Shown here: piece by piece, positions 1 to 6,693 of the stretch
Numbering within the stretch: the stretch's first letter is position 1
How the letters are laid out: each line of letters begins with the position of its first letter
From: an uncultured Asticcacaulis sp.
GTDB lineage: Bacteria > Pseudomonadota > Alphaproteobacteria > Caulobacterales > Caulobacteraceae
Reading direction: 5' to 3'
Assembly (NCBI GenBank): GCA_946482045.1
Contig: CAMLPZ010000066.1
Span: forward strand, 1 to 16,029
DNA: 16,029 nt
Position numbers and translations under genes: made by a program
The notes under the pieces: model-generated
What the model was told of the DNA's origin: nothing
Seen by the model: only the letters and a program-made list of their open reading frames with translations
Database searches by the model: none

Positions 1-318
1 GCCGGTATGGAAGGCATGGTCGTCAAGCCGCTCGACTTTACGGTCAAGGGCGCCAAGGGCCTGATCCAGCCGGGCGTCAAATGCCGCGGCCGCGAATATC
101 TGCGCATCATATACGGCGCCGAATATACCGCGCCCGAGCACCTGGCGCGCCTGAAGGCACGCAATGTCGGCGCCAAGCGTTCGCTGGCCCAGCGAGAATT
201 CGCCCTGGGACACGAGGCGCTGAAACGCTTTGTTGCCGGAGAGCCGCTGTATCGCGTCCACGAGGCCGTGTTTGGCGTCCTGGCGCTGGAAAGCGAACCT
301 GTGGATCCCAGGCTATGA
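1..318 (+). CDS. pnkp: Polynucleotide kinase-phosphatase-ligase (bacterial Pnkp), C-terminal end only
   Basis: This is the last 105 codons of a gene that begins upstream of the window; the reading frame is open from base 1. The fragment starts inside the ligase/adenylyltransferase module. EGMVVKP (residues 4-10) fits nucleotidyltransferase motif IV, and PGVKCRGREYLRIIYG, with its motif V lysine, follows about 15 residues later. The tail REFALG-EAL-RFV-EPLYRVHE-VFGVLALESEPVDPRL closely matches the conserved C-terminus of bacterial Pnkp. Known for the family: an N-terminal 5'-OH polynucleotide kinase, a central 2',3' phosphatase and a C-terminal ligase domain, which heals and seals ribotoxin-cleaved RNA, often together with the 3'-terminal 2'-O-methyltransferase Hen1. 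Kinase, phosphatase and any hen1 gene would lie outside this window. The TGA stop is followed 10 bases later by the rlaP start, so the two genes are probably co-transcribed. Confidence 0.9.
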   Translation, partial: AGMEGMVVKPLDFTVKGAKGLIQPGVKCRGREYLRIIYGAEYTAPEHLARLKARNVGAKRSLAQREFALGHEALKRFVAGEPLYRVHEAVFGVLALESEPVDPRL

Positions 319-328
319 GGACATTGCT

Positions 329-1309
329 ATGAGGACGATCATGCGCATGACCTTCGGCTCGCACCTCTACGGGACTTCGACGCCGGAATCCGATCTCGAC
401 GTCAAGGCCGTATACCTGCCCACCGCCCGCGACATCCTGCTGCAAAAGGTGCGGGCGGCGGTCACCGGCCAGCGCGAAAAGGCAAGGGGCGAGAAGAACA
501 CGTCGGACGACGTCGACTTCGAAGCCTATGCCCCGGCCAAGTTCCTCAACCTGGTGGCCGAAGGGCAGACCGTCGCGCTCGACATGCTGTTTGCGCCGGA
601 CAGCGCCATGCTGGATGCGCCCGATCCGCTTTGGTTCGAAATCAAGGCCCTGGCGCCGCGCCTGTTCAGCCGCAGGACTACCGGCTTTGTCGGCTATTGC
701 CGCCAGCAGGCGCGCAAATATGGCGTCAAGGGCGAGCGTCTCTCAGCCGTGCGCCTGGCGCTCGACAGCCTGCGTGACATCGAAGCGCGCCATGGCTCGA
801 ACGAAAAGCTGGAGGTCGCCGCCGCCGAGGTCGCGGCCCTGGCGGCGGCGCATCCGCTGCTGGCCGTCGTGCAAATGCCCGAAGCATCTGGCTTTCTGGC
901 GACCTATTTCGACATCGCCGGCAAGAAGGCGATTTTTTCGGCGTCGATCAAGGCCGCGCGATCGGTGGCCGAGAACCTGTATAATGAGTTCGGCGAACGC
1001 ACCCGAGCCGCCGAAGCCAATCAGGGCGTCGATTGGAAGGCGATGTCGCACGCTGTCCGCATCGCGCGCCAGGCGGTCGAGTTCCTGGAGACGCGCCACG
1101 TGACCTTTCCGCGCCCAGAGGCCGCGCATCTGCTGGCCATCAAGCGCGGCCAGATCGCCTATGCTGAGGTCGGCGAGGAGATCGAAGCCCTGCTCGAAGC
1201 CGTCGAGCGGGCGGCCGCTGCCTGTGACCTGCCTGACGCGCCGCCGGAGGGCCTGATCGATGACTTTATCGCCGATCTGCATGGCCGGATCGTCCGGGGA
1301 GCGTTGTGA
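329..1309 (+). CDS. rlaP: RlaP-type nucleotidyltransferase (Pol-beta superfamily, RNA repair associated)
   Basis: A predicted 326-residue nucleotidyltransferase. The N-terminus carries the Pol-beta superfamily signature: G10-S11, then HLYGT, then D22-L-D24, with a likely third carboxylate at D85 (VALDMLF). The middle segment TGFVGYCRQQARKYGVKG and the helical C-terminal half fit PF10127 (RlaP, RNA-ligase-associated Pol-beta). Known: this family is often encoded beside Pnkp or other RNA ligases, and was predicted from genome context to act on RNA ends during repair; its exact reaction is not settled. The ATG at 329 was chosen because it has GAGG at 317-320 with 8-base spacing, and the G-S motif follows directly. 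A longer in-frame extension to 230 would overlap pnkp and lacks this site. ATGs at 341 and 347 are alternatives. All catalytic residues are present, so it is probably active. Confidence 0.85.
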   Translation: MRTIMRMTFGSHLYGTSTPESDLDVKAVYLPTARDILLQKVRAAVTGQREKARGEKNTSDDVDFEAYAPAKFLNLVAEGQTVALDMLFAPDSAMLDAPDPLWFEIKALAPRLFSRRTTGFVGYCRQQARKYGVKGERLSAVRLALDSLRDIEARHGSNEKLEVAAAEVAALAAAHPLLAVVQMPEASGFLATYFDIAGKKAIFSASIKAARSVAENLYNEFGERTRAAEANQGVDWKAMSHAVRIARQAVEFLETRHVTFPRPEAAHLLAIKRGQIAYAEVGEEIEALLEAVERAAAACDLPDAPPEGLIDDFIADLHGRIVRGAL

Positions 1310-1324
1310 CCTTCCAAGGATCTA

Positions 1325-1354
1325 TTGCCGTTTCGCGGCAAAGCGTATAACGCT
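1325..1354 (+). repeat. Hairpin followed by a small palindrome between rlaP and the sulfatase gene
   Basis: TTGCCG (1325-1330) and CGGCAA (1336-1341) form a perfect 6-bp stem with a 5-base loop. It is followed at once by AGCGT-ATA-ACGCT (1342-1354). A T-rich stretch (GTTCTTTT, 1354-1361) comes next. The first hairpin, or the pair, may attenuate or terminate transcripts leaving pnkp-rlaP. The T-run is interrupted, so this is not a clean intrinsic terminator; the second palindrome could instead be a binding site. Confidence 0.4.
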
Positions 1355-1374
1355 GTTCTTTTCCGGAGAGCGCG

Positions 1375-2757
1375 ATGCCGAAACCCCTCAGCCGCCGCCG
1401 GTTCCTCATAACCTCCGCTGCGGCAACGCCTGCGCTGACGATCGGCACAGGCCTGTCCGCCGCGCCGGCCAAGCCGCCGCACATCCTCTTCATCCTCGCC
1501 GATGACATGGGCTTTGCCGACCTGTCCTGTTATGGGCGGCGCGACTACGATACACCGGTGCTCGACCAACTGGCGAAAGATGGCATGCTGTTTCGCCAGG
1601 CTTATGCCAACTCGGCCGTTTGTTCGGCTACGCGCACGGCGCTGGTGACCGGGCGGTATCAGCAGCGCTTCAAAGTCGGGCTGCATGAGCCGCTGACCGC
1701 CGACGACGGATTGGGTCTGCCGCCGGAGACACCGACAATAGCCTCCCGGCTCAGGGCGCGTGGCTATCGCACAGCCCTCGTCGGTAAGTGGCATGTCGGC
1801 CTGCTTCCCAGCCAGAACCCGACGCAATTCGGCTATGACAGCTTCTTCGGTATCAGTGGCGGCGCGGCGGACTACTTTACTCACCGGCAGGATGTGAAAG
1901 GCGAGCTTCCTGAGGACGGCCTGTGGCAGGACACGCGACGCGTCGACCGGCCGGGCTACTTGACCGATATCCTGGGCGACGAGGCAATCCGCCAGATCGA
2001 GGCGCCGTCGGACAAGCCTTTGTTCCTCAGCCTGCATTTCACCGCGCCACACTGGCCGTGGGAAGGGCCCGAGGACGCCGCCCGGGCTGCTCAATTGCGC
2101 ACGCTGCGCGACGACGACAGCGGATCACTCGAAACCTACGGGCGGATCGTGCAGAGTATGGACCGTACGATCGGACGGGTGCTCGACGCGCTGGTCCAAA
2201 AGGGGATGGGGGACAATACCATTGTCGTTTTCACTAGCGACAATGGCGGCGAGCGCTATTCCGACACCTGGCCGCTGAGCGGTCAGAAGGGCGAACTGCT
2301 GGAAGGCGGCATTCGCGTGCCATTGATCGTGCGCTGGCCCGGCCGGATCAAGGCCGGCGCGGTTGCGCAACAGGTCATATTATCGATGGACTTTGCCCCA
2401 ACCCTGCTTGCGGCCGCGGGTGACAAGGTCCGGGATGCGGACTTTGATGGCATGAATCTGCTTGGCCAGTGGCTGGGACGCGCCCCCGACGTGCCAAGGA
2501 CGGTCTATTGGCGGTTCAAGGCCAATACGCAGGCGGCGGTGCGCGATGGCGACTGGAAGTATCTGAAGCTCGGTGCCAAGGAGCATCTGTTTGATGTCGC
2601 GAAAGATCCGCGTGAGCGGGCGGAATTGAAGGCAGTGTTTCCAGAGGTGTTCGGGCGCCTTAAGGCAAGCTTTGCCGCTTGGGACGCGCAAATGCTGCCC
2701 TATTCGGAAAAGACATTTAGCGGTGATGTAAAGGCCTATCTTCCTGACCGGTATTAG
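1375..2757 (+). CDS. Tat-exported sulfatase (arylsulfatase family)
   Basis: A 460-residue alkaline-phosphatase-fold sulfatase that hydrolyses sulfate esters, probably on arylsulfates or sulfated glycans; the substrate cannot be told from sequence. The N-terminus has a twin-arginine signal (SRRRFLITSAA, residues 6-16) and an Ala-rich region ending near residue 31, so export folded to the periplasm is expected. Metal ligands D43-D44 (ILADDMG), the sulfatase cysteine motif C83-S-A-T-R87 followed by TALVTGRY, G-K138-W-H140, H221 and H226, D289-N290 and K305 are all visible. The motif is CxAxR rather than the usual CxPSR; C83 would need conversion to formylglycine by a maturase not encoded here. 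GGAGAG at 1365-1370 serves the ATG. The length is normal for the family. The aldo/keto reductase downstream is 75 bases away and might share a transcript. Confidence 0.92.
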   Translation: MPKPLSRRRFLITSAAATPALTIGTGLSAAPAKPPHILFILADDMGFADLSCYGRRDYDTPVLDQLAKDGMLFRQAYANSAVCSATRTALVTGRYQQRFKVGLHEPLTADDGLGLPPETPTIASRLRARGYRTALVGKWHVGLLPSQNPTQFGYDSFFGISGGAADYFTHRQDVKGELPEDGLWQDTRRVDRPGYLTDILGDEAIRQIEAPSDKPLFLSLHFTAPHWPWEGPEDAARAAQLRTLRDDDSGSLETYGRIVQSMDRTIGRVLDALVQKGMGDNTIVVFTSDNGGERYSDTWPLSGQKGELLEGGIRVPLIVRWPGRIKAGAVAQQVILSMDFAPTLLAAAGDKVRDADFDGMNLLGQWLGRAPDVPRTVYWRFKANTQAAVRDGDWKYLKLGAKEHLFDVAKDPRERAELKAVFPEVFGRLKASFAAWDAQMLPYSEKTFSGDVKAYLPDRY

Positions 2758-2832
2758 CCGGGCCGGCGCACAAAATGTGATTGTAATTTCCTTCGGACGC
2801 TACCATCTGCTTGGCACATCAAGGAGAGGCAC

Positions 2833-3687
2833 ATGACGGCAGCGAACAGCGGAACCTTCAAGATCGGTGGGGAACTGACCGTCAACCGGCTGGGCTTTGG
2901 CGCCATGCGCATCACCGGTCCCGGTGTTTGGGGGCCACCGGCCGACCGCGACGAGGCCCTGCGCGTTCTGAAGCGCCTGCCCGAGCTGGGGATCAACTTT
3001 ATCGACACAGCCGATTCCTACGGTCCCGATGTCTCCGAAGAGCTGATCCGCGAGGCGCTGCATCCCTATGGCAAGGCGGTCGTCGCGACCAAGGCGGGAC
3101 TGGTTCGGCGCGGTCCCAACATCTGGATTCCCAACGGCGATCCCGACTACCTCATCGAAAACGCCAACCGGTCGCGTGAGAAACTGGGTGTCGAGGTCAT
3201 TGACCTGTGGCAACTCCACCGCATCGACCCGCGCGTGCCGCGCGACGAACAGTTCGCGGCGGTGAAATCCCTACTCGACAGCGGCGTCATTCGCCACGCC
3301 GGCCTGTCCGAGGTGTCGGTCGAGGAGATCAAGGCGGCGCAAACCGTCTTCCCGGTGGCCACGGTCCAGAACCGCTATAACCTGGCCGAACGCGGCAGCG
3401 AGGCAGTGCTGAACTACTGCGAAGCCCAGGGCATTGGCTTTATCCCGTGGTATCCGCTGGCAGCGGGTGACCTGGCCCGGCCGGGGACGGTGCTTGACAG
3501 CATCGCCCGCACGCATAATGCCGTGCCGTCTCAGATCGCCCTGGCGTGGGTGTTGAAACGTTCACCGGTCATGCTGCCCATTCCCGGCACCAGCAAGGTC
3601 AAGCACCTGGAGGAGAACACGGTGGCGGCGGATATCGTCCTTAATGATGATGAGTTCGCGGCGCTGGACAACGCGGCACGCGCTTGA
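2833..3687 (+). CDS. Aldo/keto reductase, YdbC/PdxI-like
   Basis: A 284-residue NADPH-dependent (by family) aldo/keto reductase with a TIM-barrel layout. The catalytic tetrad is visible: D58 (FIDTAD), Y63 (DSYG), K87 (VVATKAG) and H129 (LWQLHRID). The C-terminal cofactor region carries [14 protein letters not shown], the usual AKR phosphate-binding segment. The opening [20 protein letters not shown] is typical of the group containing E. coli YdbC, reported as pyridoxal reductase PdxI. A role in vitamin B6 salvage is therefore possible, but substrate assignment from these motifs alone is weak. The strong site AAGGAG at 2821-2826 stands 6 bases before the ATG. The gene lies after the sulfatase and ends 92 bases before the diguanylate cyclase. 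Cytoplasmic; no signal peptide. Confidence 0.9.
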   Translation: MTAANSGTFKIGGELTVNRLGFGAMRITGPGVWGPPADRDEALRVLKRLPELGINFIDTADSYGPDVSEELIREALHPYGKAVVATKAGLVRRGPNIWIPNGDPDYLIENANRSREKLGVEVIDLWQLHRIDPRVPRDEQFAAVKSLLDSGVIRHAGLSEVSVEEIKAAQTVFPVATVQNRYNLAERGSEAVLNYCEAQGIGFIPWYPLAAGDLARPGTVLDSIARTHNAVPSQIALAWVLKRSPVMLPIPGTSKVKHLEENTVAADIVLNDDEFAALDNAARA

Positions 3688-3740
3688 CCTATCGTTAACG
3701 GTGTTATTTCACAGGATGCTTAAGGTTATCGCGTAGGCTC

Positions 3741-3771
3741 CTTCCCAAAGACAAAACATCTGCGTGGGAAG
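3741..3771 (+). promoter_or_regulatory. Leader inverted repeat containing the ribosome binding site of the diguanylate cyclase gene
   Basis: CTTCCCA (3741-3747) and TGGGAAG (3765-3771) are exact reverse complements separated by 17 bases. The 3' arm holds the only plausible Shine-Dalgarno sequence, GGGAAG (3766-3771), 8 bases before the TTG start. Folding would hide the site. This is a prediction from sequence only. Confidence 0.4.
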
Positions 3772-3779
3772 TTGACGCC

Positions 3780-5132
3780 TTGAGTACCAAAGGTCTGAAA
3801 GATTATATCGCAGGCTTTGCCGGCAAGAGCATACGCCTTGCGGCCGGCGCAAAGTTTGAAATGGCGCTTCTCGGTTTGCTGCTGCTGACGGCTGGCGCCG
3901 TTGCGGGCAAGGATCAACTGCTTGGCAGGACCATTGCCTTCACCCCGCAAAACACAACGTCAAATAGCTACCTGGTATTCTCGGACGGAGACGCAGGGGT
4001 CGGTGGCAAGTCCACGACCAAAGACCTGGGAGGATTGAAATGGGACTGCGAACTGCATGCCCAGCATCCTTACCGCTATTGTGGTTATGAGTTGTTTATC
4101 GATCGCAGCCGCGGAACAACTGGTCTTGACCTGACCAATATGCGTTCGCTAGGCATCACCATGATGTATCGTGGTGAGGCAACATCATTCCGCGTCCATC
4201 TTAAAAATTTTGATCCGGCTTACAGCATCCGCGCCGATGACGAGAGCCCGCAATATTTGCGCGTCGAAGCCGATACGACGCCGGGCAGGTTGCAGCACAT
4301 CGACTTCACGACCGCCGATTTCGGCGTTGCCGATTGGTGGCTACGTAAACATCAGTTAGCACCGCAATTCGGTCGCCCGAAGTTCGACAATATCACTTCG
4401 CTGATTTTCGAGACCGGTTCCGAGGCACCGGCGGGCCATCATGCCTTCGAAGTGCGCGAGGTTCGCATCCACAAGGCGCTGATGAGCGACGCGCAATGGT
4501 ACTCGCTGCTGCTCGGTGTCTGGATCGTGATGATCGTGGCCTATCTCGGCTACCGAGTCGTCAACCTGCGCAAGGCGCTGCGGGAACGGCAAACCCTGGA
4601 AGCGCTTGCCCTGCGTGAAGCCCAGGAAGCCGCGCGGCGCGATCACCTGACCGGCGTGCTCAATCGCCGGGGCATGGTTGAAGCGTTCGACGGCATGGCC
4701 GGGCAAAGACGCGGGGCTTTTGACCTTGCCGTCATCCTGATCGACATCGATCATTTCAAGGTTTTGAACGATACCCATGGCCACGATTTCGGTGATCAGG
4801 TGCTGGCCGCGTTTGCCGGCGTTATTGGCCGGAATGTCCGCATGCAGGACATGGTGGCGCGCTGGGGCGGCGAAGAGTTCATCGTTGTCTGCGCCGATGT
4901 TGATCGCCGGGGCGCGCAGAGGATAGCTGAGAAGCTGCGCGAACGTGTCGAGGCCTATGACTTCGGTCCATGCGGCAAGGTGACGGCCAGCTTCGGTATC
5001 TACTGGTCCAACGCCGCGCAGCCCGATCTCGCGCGCATGGTGTCCCTTGCCGACACGGCGCTTTATGCCGCCAAGGCCAGTGGCCGCAACTGCTGCCGCC
5101 TGCATCGCGCCGATATGTCCAAGGCCGCATAA
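3780..5132 (+). CDS. Membrane diguanylate cyclase with periplasmic beta-rich sensor domain (GGDEF)
   Basis: A 450-residue protein predicted to make cyclic di-GMP from two GTP. Order: short cytoplasmic N-terminus; TM1 about residues 27-43; a periplasmic domain of about 190 residues (50-238) with conserved-looking WW and FEV segments, reminiscent of jelly-roll carbohydrate-binding modules, and two cysteines (C90, C101) that could form a disulfide; TM2 about 241-259; a helical linker; and a GGDEF domain from about 285. The active site G363-GEEF367 is intact. RMQD (354-357), exactly five residues upstream, is the RxxD inhibitory I-site, so product feedback is expected. The TTG start at 3780 was chosen because no nearby in-frame ATG exists upstream and GGGAAG lies 8 bases before it. 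The ATG at codon 28 would begin inside TM1 and is the alternative. No EAL domain. The ligand of the sensor is unknown. Confidence 0.9.
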   Translation: MSTKGLKDYIAGFAGKSIRLAAGAKFEMALLGLLLLTAGAVAGKDQLLGRTIAFTPQNTTSNSYLVFSDGDAGVGGKSTTKDLGGLKWDCELHAQHPYRYCGYELFIDRSRGTTGLDLTNMRSLGITMMYRGEATSFRVHLKNFDPAYSIRADDESPQYLRVEADTTPGRLQHIDFTTADFGVADWWLRKHQLAPQFGRPKFDNITSLIFETGSEAPAGHHAFEVREVRIHKALMSDAQWYSLLLGVWIVMIVAYLGYRVVNLRKALRERQTLEALALREAQEAARRDHLTGVLNRRGMVEAFDGMAGQRRGAFDLAVILIDIDHFKVLNDTHGHDFGDQVLAAFAGVIGRNVRMQDMVARWGGEEFIVVCADVDRRGAQRIAEKLRERVEAYDFGPCGKVTASFGIYWSNAAQPDLARMVSLADTALYAAKASGRNCCRLHRADMSKAA

Positions 5133-5186
5133 TCTATCTTCTCTGCCACAGGAGACCGCCAAAACAGGACCGCCGTTAACCTTTTG

Positions 5187-5215
5187 TTGACTCTCTAGCG
5201 GCCCTGGGATTGCAT
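5187..5215 (+). promoter_or_regulatory. Possible promoter for the TPR-like gene
   Basis: TTGACT (5187-5192) is a good -35 box. A spacing of 17 bases leads to TTGCAT (5210-5215), a poor -10 element. It lies in the gap after the diguanylate cyclase gene and about 70 bases before the next start codon. The call rests mainly on the -35 match and on position. Confidence 0.25.
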
Positions 5216-5228
5216 CTGTCCGTTCGAG

Positions 5229-5272
5229 CCTCAAGCGCTGCGTATCGTCCTGATACGTTTCTCGCCTTGAGG
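5229..5272 (+). promoter_or_regulatory. Nested inverted repeat in the leader of the TPR-like gene
   Basis: The outer arms CCTCAAG (5229-5235) and CTTGAGG (5266-5272) enclose the inner arms CGTATC (5241-5246) and GATACG (5252-5257), which have a 5-base loop. The outer 3' arm runs into the purine-rich GAGGGGG (5269-5275) that precedes the ATG at 5285. Either an RNA stem-loop that partly masks the ribosome binding site, or a DNA operator centred on the inner 17-bp palindrome, would fit. Confidence 0.45.
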
Positions 5273-5284
5273 GGGTAACGGGAC

Positions 5285-6625
5285 ATGTTCGAATTCGGTC
5301 GTGAAATCAGACGTATCTTTGGCAATCAGGGCCGGGTCGAAACCGATCCGTCGCTCTATGAGCTGCTGAATCTTAAGCTGCTGATCGCCCAGGGGCGCCA
5401 TCTCGACATCGAAGGTGGCCGCGTCTCGACCAAGAACCGCTTCACGCCATATCTTGAAGCCGCGCAGATCTGGCGTGAATATGCCCGCCGCACGGGCGAT
5501 CCGGTGGCACTCCGCCGCGCCGCCGGTGCCGCGGAAAACGCCGGCAAGGAGGCAAAGACGACGTCGGAAGCCGCTTCCGCCGCGCTGGAACAGGCCCTGA
5601 CTTGCATCTTGGGCAGCGAACTGTTCGAAACCCATGAATTGCTTGATTCGGCTGAAAGTCTGTTGAGTGGTGGTAAGGCGGCGATCGCCGACGACGAGGT
5701 GTTGAAGGTCCGCTTTGCTGCTGTCGAGGCCCGTCTGGCCGCTCGTAATGCGGTGCGTAAAGGGGCACATGACCTCGATCCGGCGTTGCACGCCATGTCG
5801 CGCATCGACCGCGCCGTCGAGCGGGCCGACCAGCGCGTCCGCCAGACCAATGCCGCCCGCGACAAGCTGGACGCCGCCCACGCACGCTTCGACCGTGGCG
5901 ACCTGTTGATGATGGTCGGACTCGATCGCGCCGACACGACGCTGATGGCCGCTGTCATCACTGATTTCGAAGCCCTGAAGGCGCGCCTCGATCCGGACTA
6001 TGAGCCGGTCACCTATGCCCGTGTTGTCCTGCGCCTGGCCCTGGCGCGCATCTGGCAGGGCCAGATCGAAGGCAAGCCCGAAGGCATCAGTCAGGGCATC
6101 GCCCTGTTGTCGAACGAAGACACCGTGACGCTCGACTACGAACATTCGCCCCTCGACTGGGTCGAGCACAAGCAGGCCCTGGCCATGGGTCTTCAGGCCT
6201 TGGGCGAACTGACGCTAAACCAGGAGGTCTGCGACCAGGCGATCGCCATGTACGATCTGGCCCTGAAGCGGCCGATGCAGAAGCAACTCGCCCTGCGGGC
6301 ACAACTGGTCAACAACCGCGCCGTCTGCCTGGCACGTCACGCCGAACTGAAAGGTGACCTGAAGTCGCTGGATGCGGCCGAAGCCGCCTTCAAGGACGAA
6401 TTGCGCACCCTCAAACCACAGGAAGACCCGGTGGGTTGGGCGATCGTGCAGAGCAACCTGGCGCGGCTCTACGTGGCGCGCGGCGACATTACCGGCTTTA
6501 TGATGGAGCGCGCCGAGGCAGCCTATGCCCTTGAGGCGGCGCACGAAATCTTTTCCGAGCACGGGATGGCGGCCCTGGCCGAAAGCGTGCAGACACAGCT
6601 CAGCCGCGTACGCGCGCAGCATTAA
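5285..6625 (+). CDS. Uncharacterised helical-repeat (TPR-like) protein
   Basis: A 446-residue, Ala- and Leu-rich, almost entirely helical protein with no signal peptide or membrane segment, so probably cytoplasmic. I do not recognise a named family for the whole protein. The second half shows degenerate copies of a tetratricopeptide pattern: SPLDWVEHKQALAMGLQALG (289-307) resembles the PLDWA-TQ-NLG-AL-LG repeat, and DPVGWAIVQSNLARLYVARG (381-400) is a second copy. LRAQLVNNRAVCLARHAELKGD (about 337-358) fits as another helix pair. Residues 50-130 also read as paired helices (YLEAAQIWREYARRTGD, then ALRRAAGAAENAG). Such proteins usually act as protein-binding scaffolds. The ATG at 5285 follows GAGGGGG. 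The neighbouring diguanylate cyclase gene ends 152 bases upstream, with a structured leader between, so separate control is likely. Function unknown. Confidence 0.75.
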   Translation: MFEFGREIRRIFGNQGRVETDPSLYELLNLKLLIAQGRHLDIEGGRVSTKNRFTPYLEAAQIWREYARRTGDPVALRRAAGAAENAGKEAKTTSEAASAALEQALTCILGSELFETHELLDSAESLLSGGKAAIADDEVLKVRFAAVEARLAARNAVRKGAHDLDPALHAMSRIDRAVERADQRVRQTNAARDKLDAAHARFDRGDLLMMVGLDRADTTLMAAVITDFEALKARLDPDYEPVTYARVVLRLALARIWQGQIEGKPEGISQGIALLSNEDTVTLDYEHSPLDWVEHKQALAMGLQALGELTLNQEVCDQAIAMYDLALKRPMQKQLALRAQLVNNRAVCLARHAELKGDLKSLDAAEAAFKDELRTLKPQEDPVGWAIVQSNLARLYVARGDITGFMMERAEAAYALEAAHEIFSEHGMAALAESVQTQLSRVRAQH

Positions 6626-6663
6626 CGCGCTCTTGTTGCCTCGCCGGGGCTCGGTTAAGCTCC

Positions 6664-6685
6664 CCCAAAATCATAATATTTTGGG
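6664..6685 (+). promoter_or_regulatory. Hairpin overlapping the ribosome binding site of the carboxylesterase gene
   Basis: CCCAAAAT (6664-6671) and ATTTTGGG (6678-6685) form a perfect 8-bp stem with a 6-base loop. The 3' arm continues into GGGAG (6683-6687), the Shine-Dalgarno sequence 6 bases before the ATG at 6694. It lies 38 bases after the upstream stop codon, so it could also act as a transcript-end structure. The CT/AG flanks could pair further if two C residues bulge. Confidence 0.5.
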
Positions 6686-6693
6686 AGAAGATC

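Noticed and set aside
2757..2767. GCCGG-G-CCGGC palindrome at the sulfatase stop
   Set aside because: The one-base centre cannot form a proper loop, no T-tract follows, and such GC palindromes are common at this base composition.
3693..3700. 8-bp palindrome CGTTAACG after the aldo/keto reductase stop
   Set aside because: Too short to form a stable hairpin and expected by chance in a window of this size.
3684..3712. TTGACC as a -35 box for the diguanylate cyclase gene
   Set aside because: It overlaps the stop codon of the preceding gene and no acceptable -10 box is found at 16-18 bases.
4356..5234. Minus-strand open frame opposite the GGDEF domain
   Set aside because: Antisense to an intact catalytic domain.
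5231..6169. Minus-strand open frame of 312 codons opposite the TPR-like gene
   Set aside because: No family features; the plus strand has a suitable start, ribosome site and repeat pattern. Since the plus-strand protein is itself uncharacterised, this rejection is slightly less certain than the others.
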